DNA from: an uncultured Oscillibacter sp.
GTDB taxonomy: Bacteria; Bacillota; Clostridia; Oscillospirales; Oscillospiraceae
NCBI GenBank assembly: GCA_947365245.1
Contig: CANAWG010000008.1
Coordinates: 1-64,000, forward strand
Length of the DNA: 64,000 bases
Direction: 5' to 3'
The position numbers and the translations under genes are program-made. A model generated the notes under the pieces. That model made no database searches. It was given only the letters and a program-made list of their open reading frames with translations, and was not told the origin of the DNA. Positions 42,738 through 50,917 of this stretch are shown one piece after another (the first letter of the stretch is position 1; each line of letters opens with the position of its first letter).

Positions 42738-44798
42738 CTATTCCACGCCCCGCTTGCAGAGGCCCCGGGTAAATTCGCCCTGGGGCGGCTCGCCGTCGAG
42801 ATAGGCCCGATAGACCCGGACGCACTCCTGAGGGCTCTCCGTGGTGAAGCGCAATCGGGCGCAGCTCAGGCCCAGGCGGCGGTAGTCCGGCAGGTCCGCC
42901 AGCCACAGAGGGCGGTCGTTCTGGATCTCCGTCCGGCAGCCAAAGGCGGGCAGCAGGGGGAAGGCGGCGCCGGTGCGGTCCCGGAGGACGTTGGGCTGGC
43001 CGCAGCGGCAATGGCCGCTGTTTTTCACCAGGCAGTTCTCCGTAATCATCAGGGGCAGGCGGCCGTAGACAATGGCCTCGGCGGGCAGGGGCTTTTTCAG
43101 GTCCCGGATCTGGGCCAGGCGCAGCTCAAAAGAGACGCAGGCGGAGCGGAGGCCCTTTTGCCGCAGGTACTCCAGGGAGTAACTGTTGAATACATTCAGG
43201 CCAAAATCACCGTAAATATACAGGCCGGAATCGCGCAGGAGGGGGAGATGGCCGATGTTGCCCGCCAGGGCCCCGGTGACGCCCAGGGCTTTGGCGTGGG
43301 CCAGCCACGTTTGCAGCTGGGGCTCGTCCCGGTCCCGCCACACCCGGGGCAGCGCGGCGCACCACTCCGTCTCCCCCGCCGGCAGGGCGGGGAGAGCGGC
43401 CAGCGCCTCCAGGGGGACGTACACCCGGGCGGGGCGGAGGGCCAGCAGGTCCTCCGTCAGCTGGGCGGCGTCCGCCACGGAGACGGTAAACCGGGGTGTG
43501 TCCCCGGAGCAGTCGATGTCCGGCAGAGGCGGCGGGGGAAAGTGCTCCCGGCGCTCCGGCGGGCGGGTCCGCTCCTCCGTCAGGGCGTCCAGGGCATCCC
43601 GGCGCAGGGCGTTGACGGCGGCGGCGGAGAGGTACAGCCCCGGCTCCACCTGGGTGTCCCCGCCCATGACGCAGCGGTAGGGAGTGCCGCCGGTCTTCTC
43701 CAGCCGGGCGGCCAGATCCGACGCCGTCAGGGGGCGGTTCCCGGCGGGCTCCGGCACGGGGCCGGTGACGGTGACGCGATGGCCGGAACCATCGTCCAGC
43801 GTCAGCGAGCAGGGGACCCCGGTGCGCACCTGGGCGGTAAACGTCACGGGAATCCGGCGGTCCGGCAGGGGGAGGGGCTCCGACGATGGGGGCGCGGCGT
43901 CCTCCGGGCGGAAGCCGAACATGGCGGGACCCTTTTGGCCCAGCCAGTAGCTGTCGGTGAAGCCGGAGCGGGAGAAAGCCCGCTCCAGAATGTCCCGCTC
44001 CTCCGCCGTGGGGCCCCGGTTTTCCGCCAGCAGCCGGGCGTAGACGTTGGTGACGGCGGCCACGTACTCCGGCCGCTTCATCCGCCCCTCCAGCTTGACG
44101 CAGCTGACGCCCATCTCCGCCATCTCCCCCAGGGCGCCGGCCAGGCAGTTGTCCTTGAGGCTCAGGGGGCGGCCGGCGGACGCCGCCTCGTTGACCCCGT
44201 AGGGCAGGCGGCAGGGCTGGGCGCAGCGGCCCCGGTTGCCGGAGCGGCCGCCCAAAATGGCGCTCATGGCGCACTGGCCGGAGTAGCACATACAGAGGGC
44301 CCCGTGGCCGAAGACCTCGATCTCCGCGGGAGAGTTTGCGATGATGGCCGCGGTGTCCTCCGCCGAGCACTCCCGGGCGATGACGACCCGCTGGCAGCCG
44401 TCCGCGGCGGTCTCGCTGGCGCCGCCGGAGGTGAAAACACTCATCTGGGTGCTGGCGTGGAGAGGGAGGTCCGGCAGGGTGCGGCGCAGCAGGTCCAGAA
44501 GCCCCCAGTCCTGCACCAGCACGGCGTCCACCCCCAGGCGGGAGGCGGTTCTGGCGGATTCCAGGACGGCGGGGAGCTCCCGGTCCGTCAGGAGGATGTT
44601 CAGCGTGAGGAAGACCCGCACGCCCCGGACATGACAGTAGACCAGGGCCTCCGCGAACTCCTCGTCGGAGAAGTTCCGGGCGCCCCGGCGGGCATTGAAC
44701 GCGCCCCAGCCCAGGTAAACGGCGTCCGCGCCGTTTTCCACGGCGGCGCGCAGGGCCTCCGGGGAGCCGGCGGGGGCCAGCAGCTCGATCTTTCGCAT
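42738..44798 (-). CDS. U32 family peptidase / tRNA-rRNA hydroxylase-like protein
   Basis: A 686-residue U32-family protein: MRKIELLAPAGSPEALRAAV start, then the signature EVFGHGALCMCYSGQCAMS and GRCAQPCRLPY, whose Cys residues hold an iron-sulfur cluster in the RlhA/TrhP hydroxylases. A C-terminal second U32-like domain (residues about 430-680, with FNSYSLEYLRQKGL) is typical of the long form. Family members modify RNA (ho5C, ho5U) or were called collagenases; which applies here is unknown. Start overlaps the zapA stop by one base (TGATG). Confidence 0.88.
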   Translation of the reverse strand: MRKIELLAPAGSPEALRAAVENGADAVYLGWGAFNARRGARNFSDEEFAEALVYCHVRGVRVFLTLNILLTDRELPAVLESARTASRLGVDAVLVQDWGLLDLLRRTLPDLPLHASTQMSVFTSGGASETAADGCQRVVIARECSAEDTAAIIANSPAEIEVFGHGALCMCYSGQCAMSAILGGRSGNRGRCAQPCRLPYGVNEAASAGRPLSLKDNCLAGALGEMAEMGVSCVKLEGRMKRPEYVAAVTNVYARLLAENRGPTAEERDILERAFSRSGFTDSYWLGQKGPAMFGFRPEDAAPPSSEPLPLPDRRIPVTFTAQVRTGVPCSLTLDDGSGHRVTVTGPVPEPAGNRPLTASDLAARLEKTGGTPYRCVMGGDTQVEPGLYLSAAAVNALRRDALDALTEERTRPPERREHFPPPPLPDIDCSGDTPRFTVSVADAAQLTEDLLALRPARVYVPLEALAALPALPAGETEWCAALPRVWRDRDEPQLQTWLAHAKALGVTGALAGNIGHLPLLRDSGLYIYGDFGLNVFNSYSLEYLRQKGLRSACVSFELRLAQIRDLKKPLPAEAIVYGRLPLMITENCLVKNSGHCRCGQPNVLRDRTGAAFPLLPAFGCRTEIQNDRPLWLADLPDYRRLGLSCARLRFTTESPQECVRVYRAYLDGEPPQGEFTRGLCKRGVE

Positions 44799-45127
44799 CA
44801 GCGGCTCTGGCGCTCCAGCTTCTGTTGGAGGCGGAAGACCTCCCGCTTCAGCTCGCTGGCCTCGGCCTGGGCCCGGGCGGCCTCGTCGGCGTAGCTCTTG
44901 ATCTGGCCCCGCAGCTGCTCGGCGGACTCCTGGGCACGCATCAGCTCGTCGGCCACATTGACGGCGGTGAGCACGGCGGCGTTGACCCGGCCCACCCTGG
45001 CGCTGTCCAGGACCTCCTGCATCTTTCCGTCCACGTAGGCCCCCACTCGCTGCATATAGGAGGGGGACTCCTCCGCCACAAGGGTATACTCGTCGCCGCA
45101 GATATTCACTACCACCCGGTTTGCCAT
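44798..45127 (-). CDS. zapA: Cell division protein ZapA
   Basis: A 109-residue FtsZ-bundling protein: MANRVVVNICGDEYTLVAEE followed by MQRVGAYVDGKM and VNAAVLTAVNVADELMRAQE, then a coiled-coil C-terminus (EASELKREVFRLQQKLERQ). GAGGAGGAATG precedes the ATG. Coupled to the U32 gene, a pairing common in Clostridia; divergent from dnaD. Confidence 0.92.
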   Translation of the reverse strand: MANRVVVNICGDEYTLVAEESPSYMQRVGAYVDGKMQEVLDSARVGRVNAAVLTAVNVADELMRAQESAEQLRGQIKSYADEAARAQAEASELKREVFRLQQKLERQSR

Positions 45128-45254
45128 GAGACATTCCTCCTCTTTTGAAGCGCAATGTAAATCAACCCAATTTTACAGCGTACAGTATAGCACAGGACAG
45201 GCCGCTGTGCCAGAAAAAAAGGGGATTTTTCCAAAAAAATTCACAAAACTTAGA

Positions 45255-45330
45255 AAAGGGGGCCGCCCCCCGTCCCCGGCCCGCGGGAGAAAACCGACAC
45301 CGGGTCTTGCCCTCCGGGCAGATTTCGTGT
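45255..45330 (+). repeat. Solo GC-hairpin units in zapA-dnaD gap
   Basis: Short unit resembling the outer array of the mosaic repeats: a CCCCGTCCCCGGCCCGCGGG stretch, then the CTTGCCC/GGGCAGA hairpin that overlaps the -35 of the dnaD promoter. Few units, so membership in the family is tentative. Confidence 0.5.
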
Positions 45331-45335
45331 AAAAT
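45307..45335 (+). promoter_or_regulatory. dnaD-dnaC promoter
   Basis: -35 TTGCCC (45307-45312), 17-base spacer, -10 TAAAAT (45330-45335), 37 bases before the GTG start. Confidence 0.78.
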
Positions 45336-45371
45336 AGAAAGGCAAAAAACGATTCAGAGGAGGGACAGGCA

Positions 45372-46262
45372 GTGTCCAGCATACTGGTGCAAACCGGGGA
45401 CGAGGGCGTCACCCTCACCGCCCAGGCGGCCGGGCGCCTCCTGGAGCGGGGGGACGGGGACGCGGCCCTTTTATACCTGGCCCTCCTGCGCCGCCGCGGG
45501 ACGGTCCCGCCCCGGTCGCTGGCGGGGGAGCTGCGGTGGGACCGGCCCCGCATCGAGGCGGCGGAGGGAGTTTTGCGGGAGCTGGGCCTCCTGGCCCCGG
45601 CGCAGACGCCCCCCGAACCGGCGGAGGAGCGCCCCGCCTACCGGCAAGCGGACATCGCCGACTATCTGGAGGGCAGCGGGGAGTTCCGCCGCCTCACCGC
45701 CGAGGTGGAGCGCAAGCTGGGCAAGAAGCTCACCGCCCCGGACGTGGGCGTTCTGCTGGGGCTCAACGACTACCTGGGGCTCCCCGCCGATGTGATCTAC
45801 CTGCTGGTGTGCCACTGTGTGGAGCGGGCGCAGCAGCGCGGCGGCGCCGGCCGCCGCCCCGGCATGAAGCAGATCGAGCGGGAGGGCTACGCCTGGGCCC
45901 GGATGGGCATCGACAGCCAGGCCGCGGCGGCGGAGTACCTGAAAAGCTGCGCCCGGCGGCGACAGCGCGTCCCCCAGTATATGCGCGTCCTGGGCCTGGG
46001 GGAGCGGATGCCGTCGGCCTCGGAGGAGAAGTACCTGGACGCCTGGCAGGAGATGGGCTTCCCCCCGGAGACGGTGGCCCTGGCCTACGACAAGACGGTG
46101 CTCAAGTGCCACGAGCTGAAGTGGCCCTACTTAAACGGAATTTTGAAGCGGTGGCACGAGGCGGGCCTCCACACCCCGGAGGAGGTGGAAGCCGGCGACG
46201 GCGGCCGCAGGTCCCAGGAGCGGCCCGCCGCCGGCGGCAAGAGCGCCTGGGAGTACGTGTGA
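45372..46262 (+). CDS. dnaD: DnaD-domain replication protein
   Basis: A 296-residue primosomal protein. The N-terminal part is winged-helix-like (LLYLALLRRRGTVPPRSLAG), and the DnaD C-terminal domain shows YLDAWQEMGFPPETVALAYD and WPYLNGILKRWHEAGLHTPE. DnaD helps load the replicative helicase at origins and restart forks. The GTG start has GAGGAGGGA upstream. The next gene, dnaC-like, starts 41 bases later, a common Clostridial pair. Confidence 0.92.
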   Translation: MSSILVQTGDEGVTLTAQAAGRLLERGDGDAALLYLALLRRRGTVPPRSLAGELRWDRPRIEAAEGVLRELGLLAPAQTPPEPAEERPAYRQADIADYLEGSGEFRRLTAEVERKLGKKLTAPDVGVLLGLNDYLGLPADVIYLLVCHCVERAQQRGGAGRRPGMKQIEREGYAWARMGIDSQAAAAEYLKSCARRRQRVPQYMRVLGLGERMPSASEEKYLDAWQEMGFPPETVALAYDKTVLKCHELKWPYLNGILKRWHEAGLHTPEEVEAGDGGRRSQERPAAGGKSAWEYV

Positions 46263-46303
46263 TACCGCAATACGGCCCCGGGGCCGGACGGAGGAGCGGA
46301 GAG

Positions 46304-47296
46304 ATGGCATACGACGGAAAAATCATGCGCCGGGCCCTGCAGAGGTTCGAGGAGGACCGCCGGGCGCGGGAGGAGCGGGAGCGACGGCGGCGGGAGGAGA
46401 TCTTCCAGAGATCTCCCCGGCTGCGGGAGATCGAACGGGAGCTCCGGTCCACCATGGGGAGGCTGGTGAGCGTCACGTTCCGCCGGGGGAGGGACCCCGG
46501 GGAGGAGGTGGCGCGGCTGCGGGTGGAAAATCTGCGCCTGCAGCAGGAGCGGCAGGCCCTGCTGGAGCAGCTGCACCTGCCGGAGGACTGCCTGGAGGAA
46601 AAGCCCGCCTGCCCCTTATGCGGCGGCACGGGCTACCGGGACGGCGGCGTCTGCCAGTGTCTGCGGGGGTACTACGCCCGGGAGCAGCAAAAGGAGCTGA
46701 GCCGGATGCTGGACCTGGGGAACCAGAGCTTCGACACCTTCTCCCTGGACTGGTACTCTGACCGGGTGGAGCCGGGGCAGAAGCGCTCCGCCCGGAGCCA
46801 CATGGAGGAGCGGGTCTACAACAGCTGCGCGGAGTTCGCCCACCAGTTCGGCCGCCGGTTTGAAAACCTGCTGTTCTTTGGCGCGCCGGGGCTGGGGAAG
46901 ACCCACCTCTCCGCCGCCATCGCCCGGGAGGTCAGCGCCGCCGGGTGGTCCGTGGTGTACGACACGGCGGGCCACGTGTTCCGGGTGTTTGAGGATCAGA
47001 AATTCGGCCGGGAGGAGGCCGGGGAGGACGTGGAGCGGGTGCTCCGGTGCGACCTGCTGATTTTGGACGATCTGGGCACGGAGCTGACCACCGCCTTTGT
47101 CCAGAGCGCCCTGTATGAGATCGTCAACACCCGGCTCATCGAGCGGCGGCCCACCATCCTCAGCACCAACCTGATGCCCAGCGACCTGGAGCGGCGGTAC
47201 TCGCCCCAGGCGGCGTCGCGGATCCAGGGGGAGTACCAGCTGCTGCCCTTTGTGGGGGAGGATATCCGGAGACAGAAAAAGGAGCGGGGACAATAG
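46304..47296 (+). CDS. dnaC: Helicase loader, DnaC/DnaI-like AAA+ ATPase
   Basis: A 330-residue protein: basic coiled N-terminal region (about 1-95), a zinc-binding CPLCGGTGYRDGGVCQC (about residues 103-119), then the AAA+ domain with GAPGLGKTH, LLILDDLGTE and STNLMPSDLERRYS (arginine-finger region). It loads the replicative helicase with DnaD. GGAGGAGC precedes the ATG. A hairpin at 47387-47416 may end the transcript. Confidence 0.93.
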   Translation: MAYDGKIMRRALQRFEEDRRAREERERRRREEIFQRSPRLREIERELRSTMGRLVSVTFRRGRDPGEEVARLRVENLRLQQERQALLEQLHLPEDCLEEKPACPLCGGTGYRDGGVCQCLRGYYAREQQKELSRMLDLGNQSFDTFSLDWYSDRVEPGQKRSARSHMEERVYNSCAEFAHQFGRRFENLLFFGAPGLGKTHLSAAIAREVSAAGWSVVYDTAGHVFRVFEDQKFGREEAGEDVERVLRCDLLILDDLGTELTTAFVQSALYEIVNTRLIERRPTILSTNLMPSDLERRYSPQAASRIQGEYQLLPFVGEDIRRQKKERGQ

Positions 47297-47386
47297 GCCG
47301 CAGGTTTGGGGCAAGACGAGGCGAGGTCCGTTTTTCGGCGGCGCATAGAGGCCCGCTGCCCAAGCAAGCCAATATTTGCTCCTGTG

Positions 47387-47420
47387 GAGGGGGCTGTGCT
47401 TCGGCACAGCCTCCCCTTTC
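47387..47420 (+). terminator. Probable terminator after dnaC
   Basis: Hairpin GGGCTGTGC / GCACAGC with a TTCG loop, extended outward by further G-C pairs with one mismatch, followed by only three T. The remaining gap 47297-47641 has no other feature I can support; it may contain degenerate sequence at the edge of the restriction-modification island. Confidence 0.6.
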
Positions 47421-47674
47421 TGCCTGCGAAGCTCATGGCAAAGATCTCCTGCTTTCAGCCGCGCTCCGGGGCGGTTCGTCCACCGGGCCGATGCCGCGAC
47501 AGCAGATGGGGCTCCTCTGCGGCGCCGTGCGGGGGCATTTCTCCGGGCGCCCAGCCTCCACCCGTTTGATAAAGATGTGCGGGCTTCCGGGGGCCAGCTC
47601 CGGTCTCCGATCAGAGGAAGAGGACGAAATTATATGGGGAGAGGGATGATTCCTATGATCTCCGTGATGCGTTT

Positions 47675-47713
47675 TCGCAATATCTTGCGATTTTGATATA
47701 CTTGTGCTAAAAT
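47675..47713 (+). promoter_or_regulatory. Promoter and inverted repeat of the R-M island regulator
   Basis: -35 TTGCGA (47685-47690), 17-base spacer, -10 TAAAAT (47708-47713). The inverted repeat TCGCAA-tatc-TTGCGA (47675-47690) covers the -35, as expected for an autoregulatory operator of a control protein. Confidence 0.75.
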
Positions 47714-47741
47714 ATCTGTAATTTTGCAGGGAGGTGCTGTT

Positions 47742-47984
47742 ATGGCGGTCTCGTATAACAGGCTTTGGAAATTGCTGATTGACCGGAAAATGAGCAAGGC
47801 TGAGCTGCGGAGATTGACGGGCATCTCCCCGAACACGATGACAAAGCTTAACCGCAACGAAGAAGTAGCATTGACCGTGTTGAGCAAAATTTGTACTGCT
47901 TTAGGCGCGGATATTGGAGAGGTTGTGGAGATTCTCCCGCCCGACAGATCAACTGACAAGCAGGAGCGTGCGGATAATGGCTAA
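47742..47984 (+). CDS. Xre/Cro-type regulator of R-M island (control-protein-like)
   Basis: An 80-residue HTH protein of the YozG/HTH_26 type: WKLLIDRKMSKAELRRLTGI then SPNTMTKLNRNEEV and VLSKICTALGADIGEVVEIL. GGGAGGTG precedes the ATG. It overlaps the methyltransferase by eight bases, and an inverted repeat covers its promoter, so it probably controls itself and the methylase like C proteins of type II systems. Base composition here is clearly more A/T-rich than in neighbouring operons, suggesting transfer. Confidence 0.88.
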   Translation: MAVSYNRLWKLLIDRKMSKAELRRLTGISPNTMTKLNRNEEVALTVLSKICTALGADIGEVVEILPPDRSTDKQERADNG

Positions 47985-49509
47985 TACAACCACATACAAG
48001 GGGATTTATGCCATGCATAAATATTGGGGCAAAAAACCCTTTAATGAGATTTCAAAATTTATAGAAAAGTACACCGCGGAGGGAGAGGTTGTGTTAGACA
48101 GTTTCTGCGGTTCAGGAGTGACCTTGATTGAAGCGCTGAAAGCGAACAGGCGGTGTGTCGGCGTTGATCTGAATCCGATTGCTGTAAAACTTGCCAGAAT
48201 TTCAATGACCGCGGTTTCTCCCGAGGATATCAAGGCCGCCTTTCATCTGATTAAGAAAAAAATGCAGACGAGAATTAACAGCCTGTACGAAGTGGAGGAG
48301 GCCGGAGAGACGACCCTCGTCACGCATACTATTTGGAAAAACGATGTTCCGATAGAGGTGTGGTATTCCACCCCGAAGGGGAAGAAAATGATCCGGGAGG
48401 GCAGGGACACAGATGTTGAAATGTGCCGTCATCCAGGCCTCGCCCCCAAGTGGTACCCAACATCCGAAATGCTTGAAAACTCCAGAATCAATGTGGGAAA
48501 GGATCAAAGGGTATCGGACCTGTTTACGCCGAGAGCACTAGTGGGATTATCCTTGATTTTAGATGAAATTCAGAAAATAGAAGATCCAAAAATAAGGGAT
48601 ATCTTTGAACTGACCTTTACCGGAACACTTTCGCAGGCAAGTAATTTGGTCTTTGTAATACGGGACAGAAAAAAGAACCAGGGCCGGGAGGCGAAAGCGG
48701 AAGTAGGCAGCTGGGTTGTTGGGTACTGGGTGCCGGAGGAGCATTTTGAAATCAATGTGTGGAATTGCTTCGAAAACAGATTCAAAAGGATCCTGAGAGG
48801 AGAACAGGAAATTTATGATTTGTTCTCCGGTCAGCGGGAAAAAGAGCTCTCCGAAAAGGCTGTGCTGATTAACGGAACGGCCACCGAGCTGCCGCTGGAA
48901 GATGATTCGATTGACTATGTGTTTATAGATCCGCCTCACGCCAATCGGATACTGTACATGGAGCAAAGTCTTTTATGGAACGCGTGGCTGCGGCTTGATG
49001 AGGACATGGACTGGGAGAATGAGATTGTTGTTTCCAAGGCGAAACGGAGAACGGGTAAGGACGCGGCGAACTACAATTTCCTGTTAAGCCGTGCATTCTC
49101 TGAAATACAGCGGGTGCTGAAACCGGACCGCTATTTTTCCATGGCATTCAACTGCCTGGATGACGGCACCTGGATAGACATCCTGAATATATTTATTCGA
49201 CACGGCTTTGAGCTGGAGGATATCGTTCCGCTGGAATATTCAGCGACCTCTGTCATTCAAGACAATCGAAAAAACGCCTTAAAAACTGATTTTGTCCTGA
49301 CTTTCAAAAACACGGGACTTCAAGACCGGCGGCAGCTCATATTTGCCGATGATGAGATGCTGGAAAACAGAATTCGTGAGATATTGCGTCAGCACCCGGA
49401 ATTTGAGGTATATAATATTATGAGCGCTCTGTTTGAGGCTACGATCCCCCGGGGATTTGTATATCGGGTATCTCATATTGTTAAAAAGTGCGCGGAAATA
49501 ATGGGATGA
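47977..49509 (+). CDS. DNA N4-cytosine/N6-adenine methyltransferase
   Basis: A 510-residue amino-methyltransferase. N-terminal MHKYWGKKPFNEISKFI, motif I VVLDSFCGSGVTLIEAL (about residues 38-54) and GVDLNPIAV; motif IV FIDPPHANRI near residue 315 (DPPH where DPPY is usual). Motif I precedes motif IV. The long middle segment (about 100-300) may hold the target-recognition region. ATG at 47977 has CAGGAG upstream. It faces the nuclease-like gene across a terminator, making a compact regulator-methylase/nuclease island. Target sequence unknown. Confidence 0.85.
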   Translation: MANTTTYKGIYAMHKYWGKKPFNEISKFIEKYTAEGEVVLDSFCGSGVTLIEALKANRRCVGVDLNPIAVKLARISMTAVSPEDIKAAFHLIKKKMQTRINSLYEVEEAGETTLVTHTIWKNDVPIEVWYSTPKGKKMIREGRDTDVEMCRHPGLAPKWYPTSEMLENSRINVGKDQRVSDLFTPRALVGLSLILDEIQKIEDPKIRDIFELTFTGTLSQASNLVFVIRDRKKNQGREAKAEVGSWVVGYWVPEEHFEINVWNCFENRFKRILRGEQEIYDLFSGQREKELSEKAVLINGTATELPLEDDSIDYVFIDPPHANRILYMEQSLLWNAWLRLDEDMDWENEIVVSKAKRRTGKDAANYNFLLSRAFSEIQRVLKPDRYFSMAFNCLDDGTWIDILNIFIRHGFELEDIVPLEYSATSVIQDNRKNALKTDFVLTFKNTGLQDRRQLIFADDEMLENRIREILRQHPEFEVYNIMSALFEATIPRGFVYRVSHIVKKCAEIMG

Positions 49510-49514
49510 CGCAG

Positions 49515-49548
49515 AAGCGGGAATCGACAAATCCGTCGATTCCCGCTT
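49515..49548. terminator. Bidirectional terminator between methylase and nuclease genes
   Basis: Perfect 14-bp stem AAGCGGGAATCGAC / GTCGATTCCCGCTT with a 6-base loop in the 41-base convergent gap. The following T content is modest in both directions. Confidence 0.78.
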
Positions 49549-49550
49549 TC

Positions 49551-50729
49551 TCACTCACAGTAGATTGTGGAAAGAGACTGCGCCGTATAATCGCCCGTCA
49601 GACTGGGATCCTTGTCGTAATGATATTTAACGGTGCGGACGCCTGCCTCTGTCAAATGATCGAGAAGATCCTGAATCTTTTGGCCGATTTCCGCGGTTTT
49701 GCCCTTTAGCTCGCGTCCGTCGACAAATTTGTTTGTATAGGCGAGAAAAACAAACAATCTGTTGTTATTGCAGAAAAGCCGCTCTCCCTGATATTTATAG
49801 TTCCACCATTCCAACCGATGCAAGGACTCCGGGGCGGCGGAGACATACTGCCCGTGACGCGCCTTCATCTCGGAGACAAAGCGTCTCGCGTCGACATTAC
49901 CGGTGGAAATGAGTATCTCGCAAAGATCATTCTTTCCCAAACCGCCGAGATTGGGAAGACCGGCCGCTTTATGTGCGTGTTTGTATGCGCTGTAGTACGC
50001 CTTTATAACCTTAATCTCACTTTCATCGGAGTGGCCATTCACATAAAAATCATCGTGATGGGACTCATCAGGAAAGATTCCCTGTGACGCCAAGTCAAAG
50101 TAACTGTCGGAGATATGCGTGAATTTCAAATCAAACGGAAGGATCCGATCTCCAACCCTCAGGAAAAAATCAATGTCATGAATTTTTCTCAATGTGGGTA
50201 TCACGGCGCTGTGGCGAAGAAAGAACAGCTCAATAATATCGTTGGAGGTCTGGTTATAGTAGGACCAAAGAGCGTACTGGCGAATTCGCGGCAGAATCGT
50301 GCCGTCCAGTTCAGAGAGCAAGGCGTCCATGGATTTCAGCGACTTATTGCGAACAAAGGCCTTTACGATGTCATCCACCTTGTCGTTGCGCACGCCGCAG
50401 CTTACGATGCGAAAATTTGCAAGCACGCCATCAAGACCGGCAAGCTCCGCCTCGCGCTGCTGAATCAACTCCGCCCGTTTACTCTCGATGTATGCGATGA
50501 GCTGCGCAATTGTCACGGAGGAACGGTATGCCTTTTCTGTAAGGACTCTCATATTTCCGTCGGGGACCTCTCCGGAGCAGCGGGAAATAATCTCTTTCAA
50601 ATTGCTCCTGTCCAGGGAGCGAATCAAGAGGAATCGGGTGGCTACATCATTTTCGGCGTAATCACTGCAGAATTGACAAACATTTTTCGTTTTCGCATAC
50701 TCGTTGTACAGAGAAATAAAATCCGACAT
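49551..50729 (-). CDS. Putative restriction endonuclease (PD-(D/E)XK-like)
   Basis: A 392-residue protein I cannot match to a named family. N-terminal CQFC pair (about residues 18-21), a helical region to about residue 170, then HDIDFFLRVGDRILPFDLKF (about 184-203), which fits a PD-(D/E)XK core: Asp in DIDFF and D-x-K in FDLK. Later HHDDFYV and KAYYSAYKHAHKAA are His/Tyr rich. Convergent to a methyltransferase with a C-like regulator, so restriction enzyme is the best guess. GAGGGGG precedes the ATG. A/T-richer than neighbours. Confidence 0.65.
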   Translation of the reverse strand: MSDFISLYNEYAKTKNVCQFCSDYAENDVATRFLLIRSLDRSNLKEIISRCSGEVPDGNMRVLTEKAYRSSVTIAQLIAYIESKRAELIQQREAELAGLDGVLANFRIVSCGVRNDKVDDIVKAFVRNKSLKSMDALLSELDGTILPRIRQYALWSYYNQTSNDIIELFFLRHSAVIPTLRKIHDIDFFLRVGDRILPFDLKFTHISDSYFDLASQGIFPDESHHDDFYVNGHSDESEIKVIKAYYSAYKHAHKAAGLPNLGGLGKNDLCEILISTGNVDARRFVSEMKARHGQYVSAAPESLHRLEWWNYKYQGERLFCNNNRLFVFLAYTNKFVDGRELKGKTAEIGQKIQDLLDHLTEAGVRTVKYHYDKDPSLTGDYTAQSLSTIYCE

Positions 50730-50917
50730 ATTAACCCCCTCAGATTTTCCAAATCATTCGCCTGAGGAAACGCCGCATCCGCTATCCTCCCAATATTACA
50801 GATTAAGACATCGCGGCGCTCCGTCCCCGCGGGCACCGGGGACGTCCGCCTGGCCCGGCGCGGCGATCCCCGCAGCCTGGCGGCGCCGCCTGCGCGTTTG
50901 CCGTATTTTGGGCGGCC

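Noticed and set aside
42690-44894. 734-codon plus-strand frame opposite the U32 gene
   Set aside because: Shadow frame; the U32 protein on the other strand has full signatures.
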